NCBI GenBank assembly: GCA_018657495.1
Contig: JABHXA010000002.1
Coordinates: 131,472-195,471, forward strand
DNA from: Fidelibacterota bacterium
GTDB taxonomy: Bacteria > Fidelibacterota > Marinisomatia > SCGC-AAA003-L08 > JACNLC01
DNA: 64,000 nt
Reading direction: 5' to 3'
A program made the translations under genes and the position numbers. The notes beneath the pieces were generated by a model. The model worked only from the letters and a program-made list of their open reading frames with translations. It was not told the origin of the DNA and made no database searches. Shown here one piece after another: positions 19,345 through 27,823 of the stretch (within the stretch, counting starts at the first letter, position 1; every line of letters begins with the position of its first letter).

Positions 19345-22300
19345 TTACGCTGCCAAAATAATATTGATCAGTTGAACGATATCTAAAACGGTAATATAAC
19401 CGTCTCCATCAATATCTCCAGCAAGAATAACTTCATCTGGCGGATCAGGAAATTCGCCGGTTATAATGTTCACGATTAAGACAATATCCAGGATGTTTTG
19501 CGCAAAATCGAAATTCACATCACCTGGTAATGAAGTATCACCAACATAAATAAAAGACGATTTAAACTCAGTTATTAACTCACCATTATAATCCATCACA
19601 GATAAACTGACATCATAGGTACCGATAGTCTCATAAATGTGACTCGGCGATTTTTCAAGACTTGTCTCGCCATCTCCGAAGTCCCATTCCCACCAACCAA
19701 TTAGTCCTTCACTTGTATTTTCGAATGGTACCGTAAATGGTGGTAGTCCACCGGGTATGACCACTTCAAAATCAGGAAGGGGTGATATTAAATCTGTACT
19801 ATAAACCGTTTCAGTGAAGATTGTGGTCAGTTCATCAAGTCCATCTTCTCCCTGATACTGCAAAAAATAATATTCGTTGGGATTAAATATGTAATCGGTT
19901 TCATTGTTTGTGAACCAGTCTGTCCATTCAATTACAGAGACATTATCAAACCATGATCGAGCTTCACCTGAGTTGGGCATATCGCTATTAAGGCGGATAT
20001 CAAAATATTTTGCGTTTCCCGGAACATCTAAAGATTGATGGTAATAAGTCCAGTCAGTATCACCATCCACACCACTTGTTAATGATTCCTGGCTTAAGAT
20101 ATTGCCGCTTGTTCGAGATGAGTAGAATCGAATTTCAACGGTGACATCATCACCATTGTCTGTTTTTATCCACCCGGCAAGGGAATGAGGTAAATCGTTG
20201 TTTATTTTAATTCTGTCTTCAAAATTTGTAACAATATTATCTCCTGAAGCTGGGGTTCTCAGATGGGTGATGGACTGGTCTCCAAGGAATGATGTTTCAC
20301 TGTCATACCATTCATCATCACTATTTATATTCCACAAAGTACAACCTTCATTTTCCATATTCCCAAACCAAATCAGCTCCCTTCCAGTTCTGAATTCAAC
20401 ATTGGATGCAAAAGGAAGGGACTCAATTGAAGATATATTCCCAGTATTATGGATAGCCAATGGATCTGATATCCAAGGATTATCATTTGATTTGTTTACA
20501 GCCATTCTGTTTATGATTGAGGTTGTTTCCATGGCTAAAGTATCAACAATTACCATTGCCTGATTTGTATTGTAATCGACATAAAGATATGTGTCAAGTA
20601 GCCGTGACTTGTGTGCGATGTAATCCAAAAGATGTAATCCAAGACCACCCTCGGCAGGAAGGGGGATATAATCATCAATATAAACAGGTGTTATTGAATA
20701 TTCGTAAAAGCCCGTTTCGTCTATTTTAGTATTGAAAACCATAGTTGGATATGTTTCGGGGTAATTCAAATCAAAAACATAATTTCCCAGCGAATGGGCG
20801 ATCACTTTGCCATTATACACCTCAATACCCTGTATGATATGTGGATGATGGATTATTACAAGATCAGCTCCTGAATCGATGGCAAAATGCCGTATCTCGC
20901 GATCCCACATGTGAGGAACATCCAAATATGGTGAATAATTCTCATCTTCATCTGAGATATCCTCAATATCCCAATCATATTCAATTTCCCTTGGCGGATT
21001 ATACATTTCTGGATCAAGATATTCCTGCGAATCCCATGAATCATATCCGGCTCCAGGTGCAGTTGAGTATTCACTTCCAGCATGCCATTCAAGGACTATA
21101 AGATCAGCAATCTCCTCAACTTCTTCAATTTGTTGAAGAACATAATAGGGTGTCATATAAGCAAAACCCGGTTTATTGTACCCTGAGTTTAAATATGGTT
21201 GATAATTGTTATACTGTCCAGTTCTGTCACTGGCAGCAAGAAATGCTATATTTACACCTTTCTGATTATAATACAATGGCAGGTAAGCCTCGTAGGAATT
21301 GTCACCTGCCCCTGAAAATAAAATATCGTTATCTTCAAGGACATTCTGAGTATTCCTTTGTCCCGTTAATCCATAATCAATTGTATGGTTATTGGCAAGA
21401 GTGACGATATCTATCCCTGCAGATACTAGTCCGTCAACATTATCAGGGTGACCCTTAAATTTTATTGTTTTAGTGGGATGAGGGGTCCCATTTACCGTCA
21501 GGGGACATTCGAGATTGGCTATAGTAACATCTGCTGCATCTCCGAGTAGAGATAATGTAGGTTCAAAAATAGATTCTACACCATTTGTCTCAATAATTCC
21601 ACCATTATTTTCGTATCTCCGGGCAAGCATAATATCGCCAACAAAATTTAAAGTCAGGGGGAAACTGGAATCACCAGCATCCACAGATATCTCAGCTGTG
21701 AATTGGCCCCAATGTTCTGAATCATCCACTACCTGGAGTAAAACTGTATATGGGTGATCGTCTTCAACAATGAAGGTATGACTGGGATTTGCTTCATCAC
21801 TGATTGATCCATCGCCAAACTGCCAATGATAATCAAAATCATCGCTATCGGGATCATCTACTGAAGAATAAAATTGTATGTCCACATCTCTGCTACCATC
21901 CTGATTCCGCATCAATTCACCCATATTATATGTAAATGATACATTGGGTGAAATATCAAGAATTGGGGTGATATCAACAATCTCATCAAAATATACTGAA
22001 GAACTTGCATCTTCATCACGGTCATTAATAAATATCAGTTCGGTAATTTCCGGGTAATATTCAAACCTCGCAAACCAATCATCGGCAATAGGTAAACGAT
22101 AAATATTCCAGGTATAATTTGGAAAGTATCCCTGGTAAACTGTTATCCATTCTTCAATATCCAATAATTCAGTACCTTTTAGGGAGTAAAATAATGTGTT
22201 TATTGAATCCCGAACGGCAAATCCGTGAATCTCACCTTCACTTTGGCTGCGGCAGGATATCTGCCATACGTTACCTTCTGTAATTGGATAAGGCTCAATT

Positions 22301-24099
22301 GCTTCAGATTTCCAGGTATTGCCATATAACCTGAGGCTGTAATTGGAATTCAAATAGGTTATAGAAGTAGACAGACTCCATGAATCAGGATCTTCATCTT
22401 CACCAATATATGAACCGAGATCTATTGTACCATCGTCGAAATTTTCAATAGTTATGTGACTTGACTGATTTGCAACAGTATCAGAAACAGAAGGGGAAAG
22501 CGGTCCAATATTGTCAAAATAATCAATGGCATCAATTTTAAAAACATAATCGAGATCTTCATCCAAATTTGTTATCGTCGTCGTTCTGGTTCTGATATCC
22601 TGCAAGTCAGAATCGTCATTTAAATCCCAATAGGGGGATTCATCGGTGATTTCTCCAGTATCATAAAATATTCGATAAGATTTAAAATTTGTATCCTCGG
22701 CGGGAAACCACTCCAGTTCTTCGTAATGGTAACCATCGTAAACTGCCTGAAAATTCTGGACAGAATCGGGTGGTGTAATATCAGGGACAGTCTCCCAATT
22801 CACAAAATATGCCTGGACTGCATCTACAAAAGGTTGGAAGTAATCGAGAAGAATAGAATAATTTTGGTAAGAAGTGGGGTACATTGCCGGGTATAGTTCT
22901 TCATTTGGCATTTCCATTTCTGTAAACATAATCGGTTTCTCAAATAACTCAACTTGCACCCAAGGTTCATAAACACTTCCACTATGAATTCTTTGATGAA
23001 GGTAATTCATCTGAACGCCTGTATTTGGTCCTAATAGTGTATACGTATGAGTGATTGGATAATTCTGAGTTTCTCCGTAATAGTAAAATAAACCAGAATA
23101 ATGGGCTTGATAGTAGTCTGTCACATGAAGGGCATCGTGCTCACCAAATTGATTGATACTCACGGGATATTCTGTGGTAAAGTTCACAAAATCTAAATGA
23201 TCATCTGTTACATCGCGGATTGGTTTATTGGCATAAGAGGCATCCCAACCGCCTGATAGAACAATGGACTTAAAATCCTCATGACTACTGTTGTCATCAA
23301 AACTATGGACATGAAGTACTAGAGGTGAATGAGGCGAAAGTTGTAATAGGGAGTCACTCAATACGGTGTGAAATATATGGAACAGGGTATTGGTATTTCT
23401 TGCTGGATCACTTTTTGATTTATTATTACTGTAATCACCGGATTCAGTCCATTCTACTTCTCTGCCGGCACCGGCAATCATCAGGGCAAAAGCATCGGTT
23501 TGATTGAATATTTCTGCACCCATATACGGGGCGATAAAATCATCACAAGGGTGGGGGACTTCAATTACCAAATTTTGGCGTGCAGCCTCAGGGTTAAAGA
23601 TAAATAAACCCCATCCGTTATTAAAACTTCCGATCACATCATCTAACTGAGTTTCAGGAAGGTTCTCATCAAAATATGACATATCCAATCTTTCCCGAAG
23701 CATATAATAGACTCTTTGGGTCTCTGAATCTGTAAATTCCACAATATCATAATTGTAAACATCCAGTGACTGAGTCAACATTAGATCAACAGTATCAATA
23801 TCCAATCGGATTAATGATAAGAAAATCTGTTCCCAATTTGTTATTATCTCAGAATCACTGTCAATAATGGTATAATCCCCAAATCCATTAGATTGAACAT
23901 CTAACCATTCAGGACCATAATCATTATAACCGGGTGAAGCAATCCCTTCAGAAATGTGACTGACGTAATTATCATATTCTGTGGTAGCTGAGCTCCCGCC
24001 AATGAATTCAGAGATACTCCCAGTCTCATAGATGACCTCAGCAGAAATGATGGATAAAACAATCGAAATGCATAAAGAAATTCTTCGTGCAAAAAACAT
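19345..24099 (-). CDS. Giant exported mosaic protein: CapA-type phosphoesterase, FN3, PKD and terminal dockerin-like module
   Basis: This 1584-residue protein starts with a Sec signal peptide (1-20). Domains, by eye: an unrecognised N-terminal domain (about 40-400) with VPHPCDD and HVHSFDD, perhaps a metallo-amidohydrolase; FN3 (443-542); a beta-rich carbohydrate-binding-like region (549-715); PKD (716-808, FGDG motif); a CapA/PGA_cap calcineurin-like phosphoesterase domain (815-1145) with GDIMLARR, NLECPLT, ANNHTIDYG, EWHAGSEY, IHHPHIIQG and SLGNYVFD; another beta-rich module (1240-1395); PKD (1440-1518); and two EF-hand-like loops (1524-1584). CapA proteins act in poly-gamma-glutamate synthesis, but this one lacks a membrane anchor and is secreted. 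It is convergent with the salvage cluster. Function is unknown. Confidence 0.85.
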   Translation of the reverse strand: MFFARRISLCISIVLSIISAEVIYETGSISEFIGGSSATTEYDNYVSHISEGIASPGYNDYGPEWLDVQSNGFGDYTIIDSDSEIITNWEQIFLSLIRLDIDTVDLMLTQSLDVYNYDIVEFTDSETQRVYYMLRERLDMSYFDENLPETQLDDVIGSFNNGWGLFIFNPEAARQNLVIEVPHPCDDFIAPYMGAEIFNQTDAFALMIAGAGREVEWTESGDYSNNKSKSDPARNTNTLFHIFHTVLSDSLLQLSPHSPLVLHVHSFDDNSSHEDFKSIVLSGGWDASYANKPIRDVTDDHLDFVNFTTEYPVSINQFGEHDALHVTDYYQAHYSGLFYYYGETQNYPITHTYTLLGPNTGVQMNYLHQRIHSGSVYEPWVQVELFEKPIMFTEMEMPNEELYPAMYPTSYQNYSILLDYFQPFVDAVQAYFVNWETVPDITPPDSVQNFQAVYDGYHYEELEWFPAEDTNFKSYRIFYDTGEITDESPYWDLNDDSDLQDIRTRTTTITNLDEDLDYVFKIDAIDYFDNIGPLSPSVSDTVANQSSHITIENFDDGTIDLGSYIGEDEDPDSWSLSTSITYLNSNYSLRLYGNTWKSEAIEPYPITEGNVWQISCRSQSEGEIHGFAVRDSINTLFYSLKGTELLDIEEWITVYQGYFPNYTWNIYRLPIADDWFARFEYYPEITELIFINDRDEDASSSVYFDEIVDITPILDISPNVSFTYNMGELMRNQDGSRDVDIQFYSSVDDPDSDDFDYHWQFGDGSISDEANPSHTFIVEDDHPYTVLLQVVDDSEHWGQFTAEISVDAGDSSFPLTLNFVGDIMLARRYENNGGIIETNGVESIFEPTLSLLGDAADVTIANLECPLTVNGTPHPTKTIKFKGHPDNVDGLVSAGIDIVTLANNHTIDYGLTGQRNTQNVLEDNDILFSGAGDNSYEAYLPLYYNQKGVNIAFLAASDRTGQYNNYQPYLNSGYNKPGFAYMTPYYVLQQIEEVEEIADLIVLEWHAGSEYSTAPGAGYDSWDSQEYLDPEMYNPPREIEYDWDIEDISDEDENYSPYLDVPHMWDREIRHFAIDSGADLVIIHHPHIIQGIEVYNGKVIAHSLGNYVFDLNYPETYPTMVFNTKIDETGFYEYSITPVYIDDYIPLPAEGGLGLHLLDYIAHKSRLLDTYLYVDYNTNQAMVIVDTLAMETTSIINRMAVNKSNDNPWISDPLAIHNTGNISSIESLPFASNVEFRTGRELIWFGNMENEGCTLWNINSDDEWYDSETSFLGDQSITHLRTPASGDNIVTNFEDRIKINNDLPHSLAGWIKTDNGDDVTVEIRFYSSRTSGNILSQESLTSGVDGDTDWTYYHQSLDVPGNAKYFDIRLNSDMPNSGEARSWFDNVSVIEWTDWFTNNETDYIFNPNEYYFLQYQGEDGLDELTTIFTETVYSTDLISPLPDFEVVIPGGLPPFTVPFENTSEGLIGWWEWDFGDGETSLEKSPSHIYETIGTYDVSLSVMDYNGELITEFKSSFIYVGDTSLPGDVNFDFAQNILDIVLIVNIITGEFPDPPDEVILAGDIDGDGYITVLDIVQLINIILAA

Positions 24100-24278
24100 A
24101 TAAATATTCCCCCTCTAATTATAAAATTTACATTAATCCGGAATATTAAAAGGGTTGAATTACAACTTATTACAGCTGTCCAATCAATTATTATTCTGAA
24201 TTTCCTGCCATTAGATTTCCGTGAATTTGGTTTGGATTTATCTAAACCTCTATGGGCAAATGATAATAAATTAATACC

Positions 24279-24734
24279 ATGAAAGTAGTAAAAATTATTC
24301 AATGGGATATGGGTCACAGGGTTCTAAACCACCGGTCAGTTTGTAAAGGACTGCATGGTCATCGATATCGGGCCGAGATTTGTTTTGAAGGTGATCTTAT
24401 CAGTACCAAAGGGCAGTCTGAAGAAGGAATGGTAGTCGATTTTGGTGACATCAAGAAACTTGCAATGGAAAGAATTCATGCAAATCTGGATCATGGATTT
24501 ATGGTGTGGGATAAAGATGCAGAATTATTGGATTTCTTTAATGAAAGTGATGGGCATAAACCAATAGTTGTATCATTCACTCCAACGGCAGAAAATGTTG
24601 CAAAATACATTTTTGATGAACTTGACGGGAGAATGAAAGACATTTTTGGAAATGGTTTAACTCTGGTTTCAATAAAACTCTGGGAAACACCCTCAAGCTT
24701 TGCCCTTTACGAAAGAGAAAATGATTCCAAATGA
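24279..24734 (+). CDS. queD: 6-carboxy/6-pyruvoyl tetrahydropterin synthase family protein
   Basis: QueD converts dihydroneopterin triphosphate to 6-carboxytetrahydropterin on the way to queuosine and other deazapurines. The zinc histidines are His13 (DMGHRV) and the pair in CKGLHGHRY (His26 and His28), with the catalytic cysteine Cys22; VVDFGDIK and the late LWETPSSFALY also match the family. The 151-residue length is somewhat above the usual 120, because of an insert near 95-105. No other queuosine gene is in the window, so a different pterin role is possible. Its stop overlaps the next start (ATGA). Confidence 0.92.
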   Translation: MKVVKIIQWDMGHRVLNHRSVCKGLHGHRYRAEICFEGDLISTKGQSEEGMVVDFGDIKKLAMERIHANLDHGFMVWDKDAELLDFFNESDGHKPIVVSFTPTAENVAKYIFDELDGRMKDIFGNGLTLVSIKLWETPSSFALYERENDSK

Positions 24735-25273
24735 AATCTGTTCTGGTGATAATTGCCGATGGAAGCGAAGAACTTGAAGCAGTTACCGTTATAAATCTTT
24801 TGAGAAGAGCAGGCATATCAGTTACGGTGGCATCCATATCAAATATGCAAATCAAAGGGGCCAGGGGTACAAACATCGTTGCAGATATTCTCCTGAAAGA
24901 TTGTATAGAAGATACATGGGATATGGTCGTACTTCCCGGTGGGATGCCTGGTGCAGAAAATTTAAGTAATTCTGAAGATTTGATAAAAATTCTTGATCAA
25001 AGATTTGAAAAGAATGAGCTTATTGCGGCTATATGTGCCTCTCCTGCAGTGATATTAAATAAGCACGGTTTTCTAGGCGGAAAGAAAGCAACATGCCATG
25101 AGGACTTTTCTCATCAATTATCGAAAGAAATATTTGTCGATGCAAAAATGGTTAATTCAGAAAATTTGATTACTGCAGATGGTCCGGGATCGGCAATTAA
25201 ATTTTCGATTGAAATAATAAAAACATTAATTGGAAGAAAAGAATCAGAGAAGATTAAAAGGTTAATGAGTTAA
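24731..25273 (+). CDS. DJ-1/PfpI family protein
   Basis: A 180-residue cytoplasmic protein of the class I glutamine-amidotransferase-like fold. It has the conserved glutamate in the first loop (GSEELEAV) and the nucleophilic cysteine at the elbow IAAICASPAV (Cys102), followed by CHEDF. These match the DJ-1/ThiJ branch, in which chaperone, glyoxalase or deglycase activities have been proposed. It is translationally coupled to the pterin synthase gene upstream through a 4-base overlap, though no functional link is obvious. Confidence 0.92.
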   Translation: MKSVLVIIADGSEELEAVTVINLLRRAGISVTVASISNMQIKGARGTNIVADILLKDCIEDTWDMVVLPGGMPGAENLSNSEDLIKILDQRFEKNELIAAICASPAVILNKHGFLGGKKATCHEDFSHQLSKEIFVDAKMVNSENLITADGPGSAIKFSIEIIKTLIGRKESEKIKRLMS

Positions 25274-25306
25274 TCTAATAATAAATTTGTCTTTTATTAA
25301 TTTTTA

Positions 25307-25774
25307 TTACTCATCTTCAATAATGAGTGGAAGTTCACATTCAGGGCAGATCTTTTCGTCGGTAATTTTGTAACCGCAAGCCGGGCAGAGACCTGCTTCA
25401 ATCGACCGATCTGCCTGTTCAAATTCCGGAAATTCCTCATATTTCAAATTTTCGATAATTTCGTGAAATTTATCGAAATCGGATTCCCTAACCATCAACT
25501 GCATCTCCAAGGACAGCTCGGATGTGCTTTCCATATGACCTGTCTCTTCATCTATTCTATATGGAATGTTAAATTCAACCAGTATATTCACCAGAGATGT
25601 AATCGTCCCCGCTGGACCCCTCGCAATCGGTACTGCTTTGGCATCATTTGGTAATTTTAATCCTTCAATTAAAGGCTCTATTAATTTTTCATCTAAGGGT
25701 ATTAAGCAATCAGCGCATGTGGAAATATTGGCATTGTATTCAGCACCGCATTTGGGGCATTTGTGAGAGTCCAT
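25307..25774 (-). CDS. Protein with two zinc ribbons around a DUF2007-like core
   Basis: A 155-residue acidic protein. Cysteine pairs at both ends (CPKCGAEYNANISTCADC near residues 5-22 and CPACGYKITDEKICPEC near 134-150) make two zinc-ribbon units. The middle, with positions such as IARGPAGTITSLVNILVEFNIPYRID, resembles the DUF2007-like ferredoxin-fold domain that is often paired with zinc ribbons. It is convergent with the DJ-1 gene and divergent from the MBL gene. Function unknown. Confidence 0.75.
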   Translation of the reverse strand: MDSHKCPKCGAEYNANISTCADCLIPLDEKLIEPLIEGLKLPNDAKAVPIARGPAGTITSLVNILVEFNIPYRIDEETGHMESTSELSLEMQLMVRESDFDKFHEIIENLKYEEFPEFEQADRSIEAGLCPACGYKITDEKICPECELPLIIEDE

Positions 25775-25942
25775 TTAAGTTATTCCGATTATTTAATTTT
25801 TGGTTAAAATATTATGTATCATTGAAAATTCAATAGATTAAGATGCTTTATGAGACAACTGACATCGTGTAAATTTATGACCTTGGATTTGATGGATTTA
25901 AACTTATAATAATATTTAGTCAGACTTCTACAGGAGGGTTAT

Positions 25943-26800
25943 TTGGATAAAATTGGCAATTGGAATGTTTATTCACTTGAAACAGGTGGATTCAGATTGG
26001 ATGGCGGGGCAATGATGGGTTCTGTTCCAAAGGTATTATGGAGTAAAACAAATCCATCAGACGAATTTAATAGAATTGACTTATCACTTCGATGCATGCT
26101 TTTAGATAATGGGCAAGACCGTGTATTGATAGAAACAGGCATGGGCAGCAAATTATCTGATGATATGAAGTCCATGTTTTATGTAGCTCAGACTGAAAAT
26201 CCCCTTGTTGATGCCTTGAATGATGTTGATTGTTCCAAGAATGATATCACACATGTTATTCTCACTCATTTACATTTTGATCACTCTGGGGGCGCCACTG
26301 AATTCAATGAATCAGGTGAAATAATTCCTACTTTTCCAAACGCAAAATATTTTATTTCAAAACGAAACTGGCAGGCCGCAAACAGACCAAATCCGCGAGA
26401 TAAGGCCAGTTATTTAAGTGAAAATTTTGAAAGTTTAGAAAAAAATGGTCAATTGGTACTTCTGGAAGATAATTGTAAAATATTAGATAGTATTACTACC
26501 ATCACAGTTGACGGTCACACGATGGGACAGCAATTGATAAAAGTGGAAAGTGACGAATCGACTATTATATTCATCGCTGATCTTATTCCTTTAAAATCAC
26601 ATTTAAAGCTCCCCTGGATAATGGGTTACGATCTAAATGCCCAACTGACACTATCTGAAAAAACTGATTTTCTCAATGATGCATGTAAATTTGGCTGGTG
26701 GTTATGGTTTTATCATGACCCGGAGACAGTTGCCGTAAAAATTACAAAAGGTGAGAAATACTATGATATTGTCAGTGAATTAAAAAGAAAACCTATTTAA
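25943..26800 (+). CDS. MBL-fold metallo-hydrolase (lactonase-like)
   Basis: The metallo-beta-lactamase fold is shown by THLHFDHSGG (about residues 107-116), the later histidine in VDGHTMGQQ and aspartate in IFIADLIP, and the last metal histidine in WFYHDPET. The pattern fits the branch holding quorum-quenching lactonases and related hydrolases; the substrate is not predictable. Start is TTG at 25943, supported by a strong AGGAGGG at 25932-25938. The 285-residue protein has no signal peptide, so it is cytoplasmic. The receiver-like and nth genes follow closely and may share its transcript. Confidence 0.9.
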   Translation: MDKIGNWNVYSLETGGFRLDGGAMMGSVPKVLWSKTNPSDEFNRIDLSLRCMLLDNGQDRVLIETGMGSKLSDDMKSMFYVAQTENPLVDALNDVDCSKNDITHVILTHLHFDHSGGATEFNESGEIIPTFPNAKYFISKRNWQAANRPNPRDKASYLSENFESLEKNGQLVLLEDNCKILDSITTITVDGHTMGQQLIKVESDESTIIFIADLIPLKSHLKLPWIMGYDLNAQLTLSEKTDFLNDACKFGWWLWFYHDPETVAVKITKGEKYYDIVSELKRKPI

Positions 26801-26823
26801 ATATTATTAAAAGTGGAGACCTG

Positions 26824-27204
26824 ATGAAAAGAACTGTTACTATTGTTGCAGTAACTGAAGACATGATCCTTTCTACCCGCATTGCAAAATTATGTAATGA
26901 CAGTGATGATGAATTAATATTTTCATCATTTGATAATTTGGTGCAGACCTGTAATAATATTGAACATGGTGTTGCTTTAATTCAGTTAGATTCTATTTTT
27001 CTGGATATGCCTGAATACATGAATGAAATTAGTAAGATAAATCATATGACCATTATTGGATATATGGTGGATTTTGATAATGACTTACGAAAAAAAGCAA
27101 TTGATAGCGGATTTGAAATTGTTTTCCCATTATCCGGTATTATTCAAAACCTAACTGTTATTATCCAAAAAGTTAAACTAAGCTTGAATGATGGCATTAA
27201 ATAA
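26824..27204 (+). CDS. Degenerate response-regulator receiver-like protein
   Basis: A 126-residue protein with the alternating strand/helix pattern of a receiver domain. An acidic pair (TED, about residues 11-13) ends the first strand and an aspartate lies near 57 (IQLDSIF), but the conserved lysine position reads FPLSG, so normal phosphotransfer is unlikely. No output domain follows. It overlaps nth by 17 bases. A single-domain pseudo-receiver is my best reading, with modest confidence; it could also be an unrelated Rossmann-like protein. Confidence 0.6.
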   Translation: MKRTVTIVAVTEDMILSTRIAKLCNDSDDELIFSSFDNLVQTCNNIEHGVALIQLDSIFLDMPEYMNEISKINHMTIIGYMVDFDNDLRKKAIDSGFEIVFPLSGIIQNLTVIIQKVKLSLNDGIK

Positions 27205-27823
27205 AAAGCAGCGATTAACAGAAACTATCTCTCGACTAAAAACTGAGTATCCTTCCTCAAAATGTTCTTTAATCTATCAGAATCCATTTCAATTGCTGGT
27301 TGCCACTATACTTTCTGCTCAATGCACCGATGAAAGAGTAAATAAAGTTACGGCTATTTTATTTCAAAAATATCCAGATGTATATTCAATGGCAAAATTA
27401 TCACGTCAGCAAATAGGCAAAGAAATTTATTCTACTGGATTTTATAATAATAAATCGCGATCAATTAAATCTTTATCTGAAACCCTGATCATGGAATATG
27501 GGGGAAAGGTCCCACGTTCATTAGAAGAATTGGTTAAACTCTCTGGAGTGGGAAGGAAAACAGCAAATGTAGTTTTAGGTAATGCCTTTAATATACCGGG
27601 AATAACGGTGGATACTCATGTAACGAGGATATCAAATTTATTAGGACTGGTCGAAACAAAAAATGCCGTAAAGATTGAATTTCAATTAATGGAAATTATG
27701 GATTCAAAAAACTGGACTCAATCAGGGCATTTGTTTATCGATCATGGTAGAAAGGTGTGTATTGCCAGAAGACCCCAGTGTGCCAATTGTGTGTTAATAG
27801 ATTTATGTCCATCCGCTAATTAG
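27188..27823 (+). CDS. nth: Endonuclease III
   Basis: A DNA glycosylase/AP lyase that removes oxidised pyrimidines. The helix-hairpin-helix LSGVGRKTANVVLG carries the catalytic lysine and VDTHVTRISN the catalytic aspartate. The [4Fe-4S] cluster cysteines are Cys191, Cys198, Cys201 and Cys207 (C-X6-C-X2-C-X5-C). Length (211) is standard. Two ATGs in a row (27188, 27191) are possible starts, inside the end of the preceding gene. The stop overlaps the convergent sensor gene by 4 bases. Confidence 0.96.
   Translation: MMALNKKQRLTETISRLKTEYPSSKCSLIYQNPFQLLVATILSAQCTDERVNKVTAILFQKYPDVYSMAKLSRQQIGKEIYSTGFYNNKSRSIKSLSETLIMEYGGKVPRSLEELVKLSGVGRKTANVVLGNAFNIPGITVDTHVTRISNLLGLVETKNAVKIEFQLMEIMDSKNWTQSGHLFIDHGRKVCIARRPQCANCVLIDLCPSAN

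Noticed and set aside
24100..24278. preQ1-type riboswitch upstream of queD
   Set aside because: No compact H-type pseudoknot with the usual conserved loop could be recognised.
23901..24317. 138-residue minus-strand ORF over the queD promoter
   Set aside because: It overlaps both the giant protein's N terminus and queD in other frames and shows no domain.
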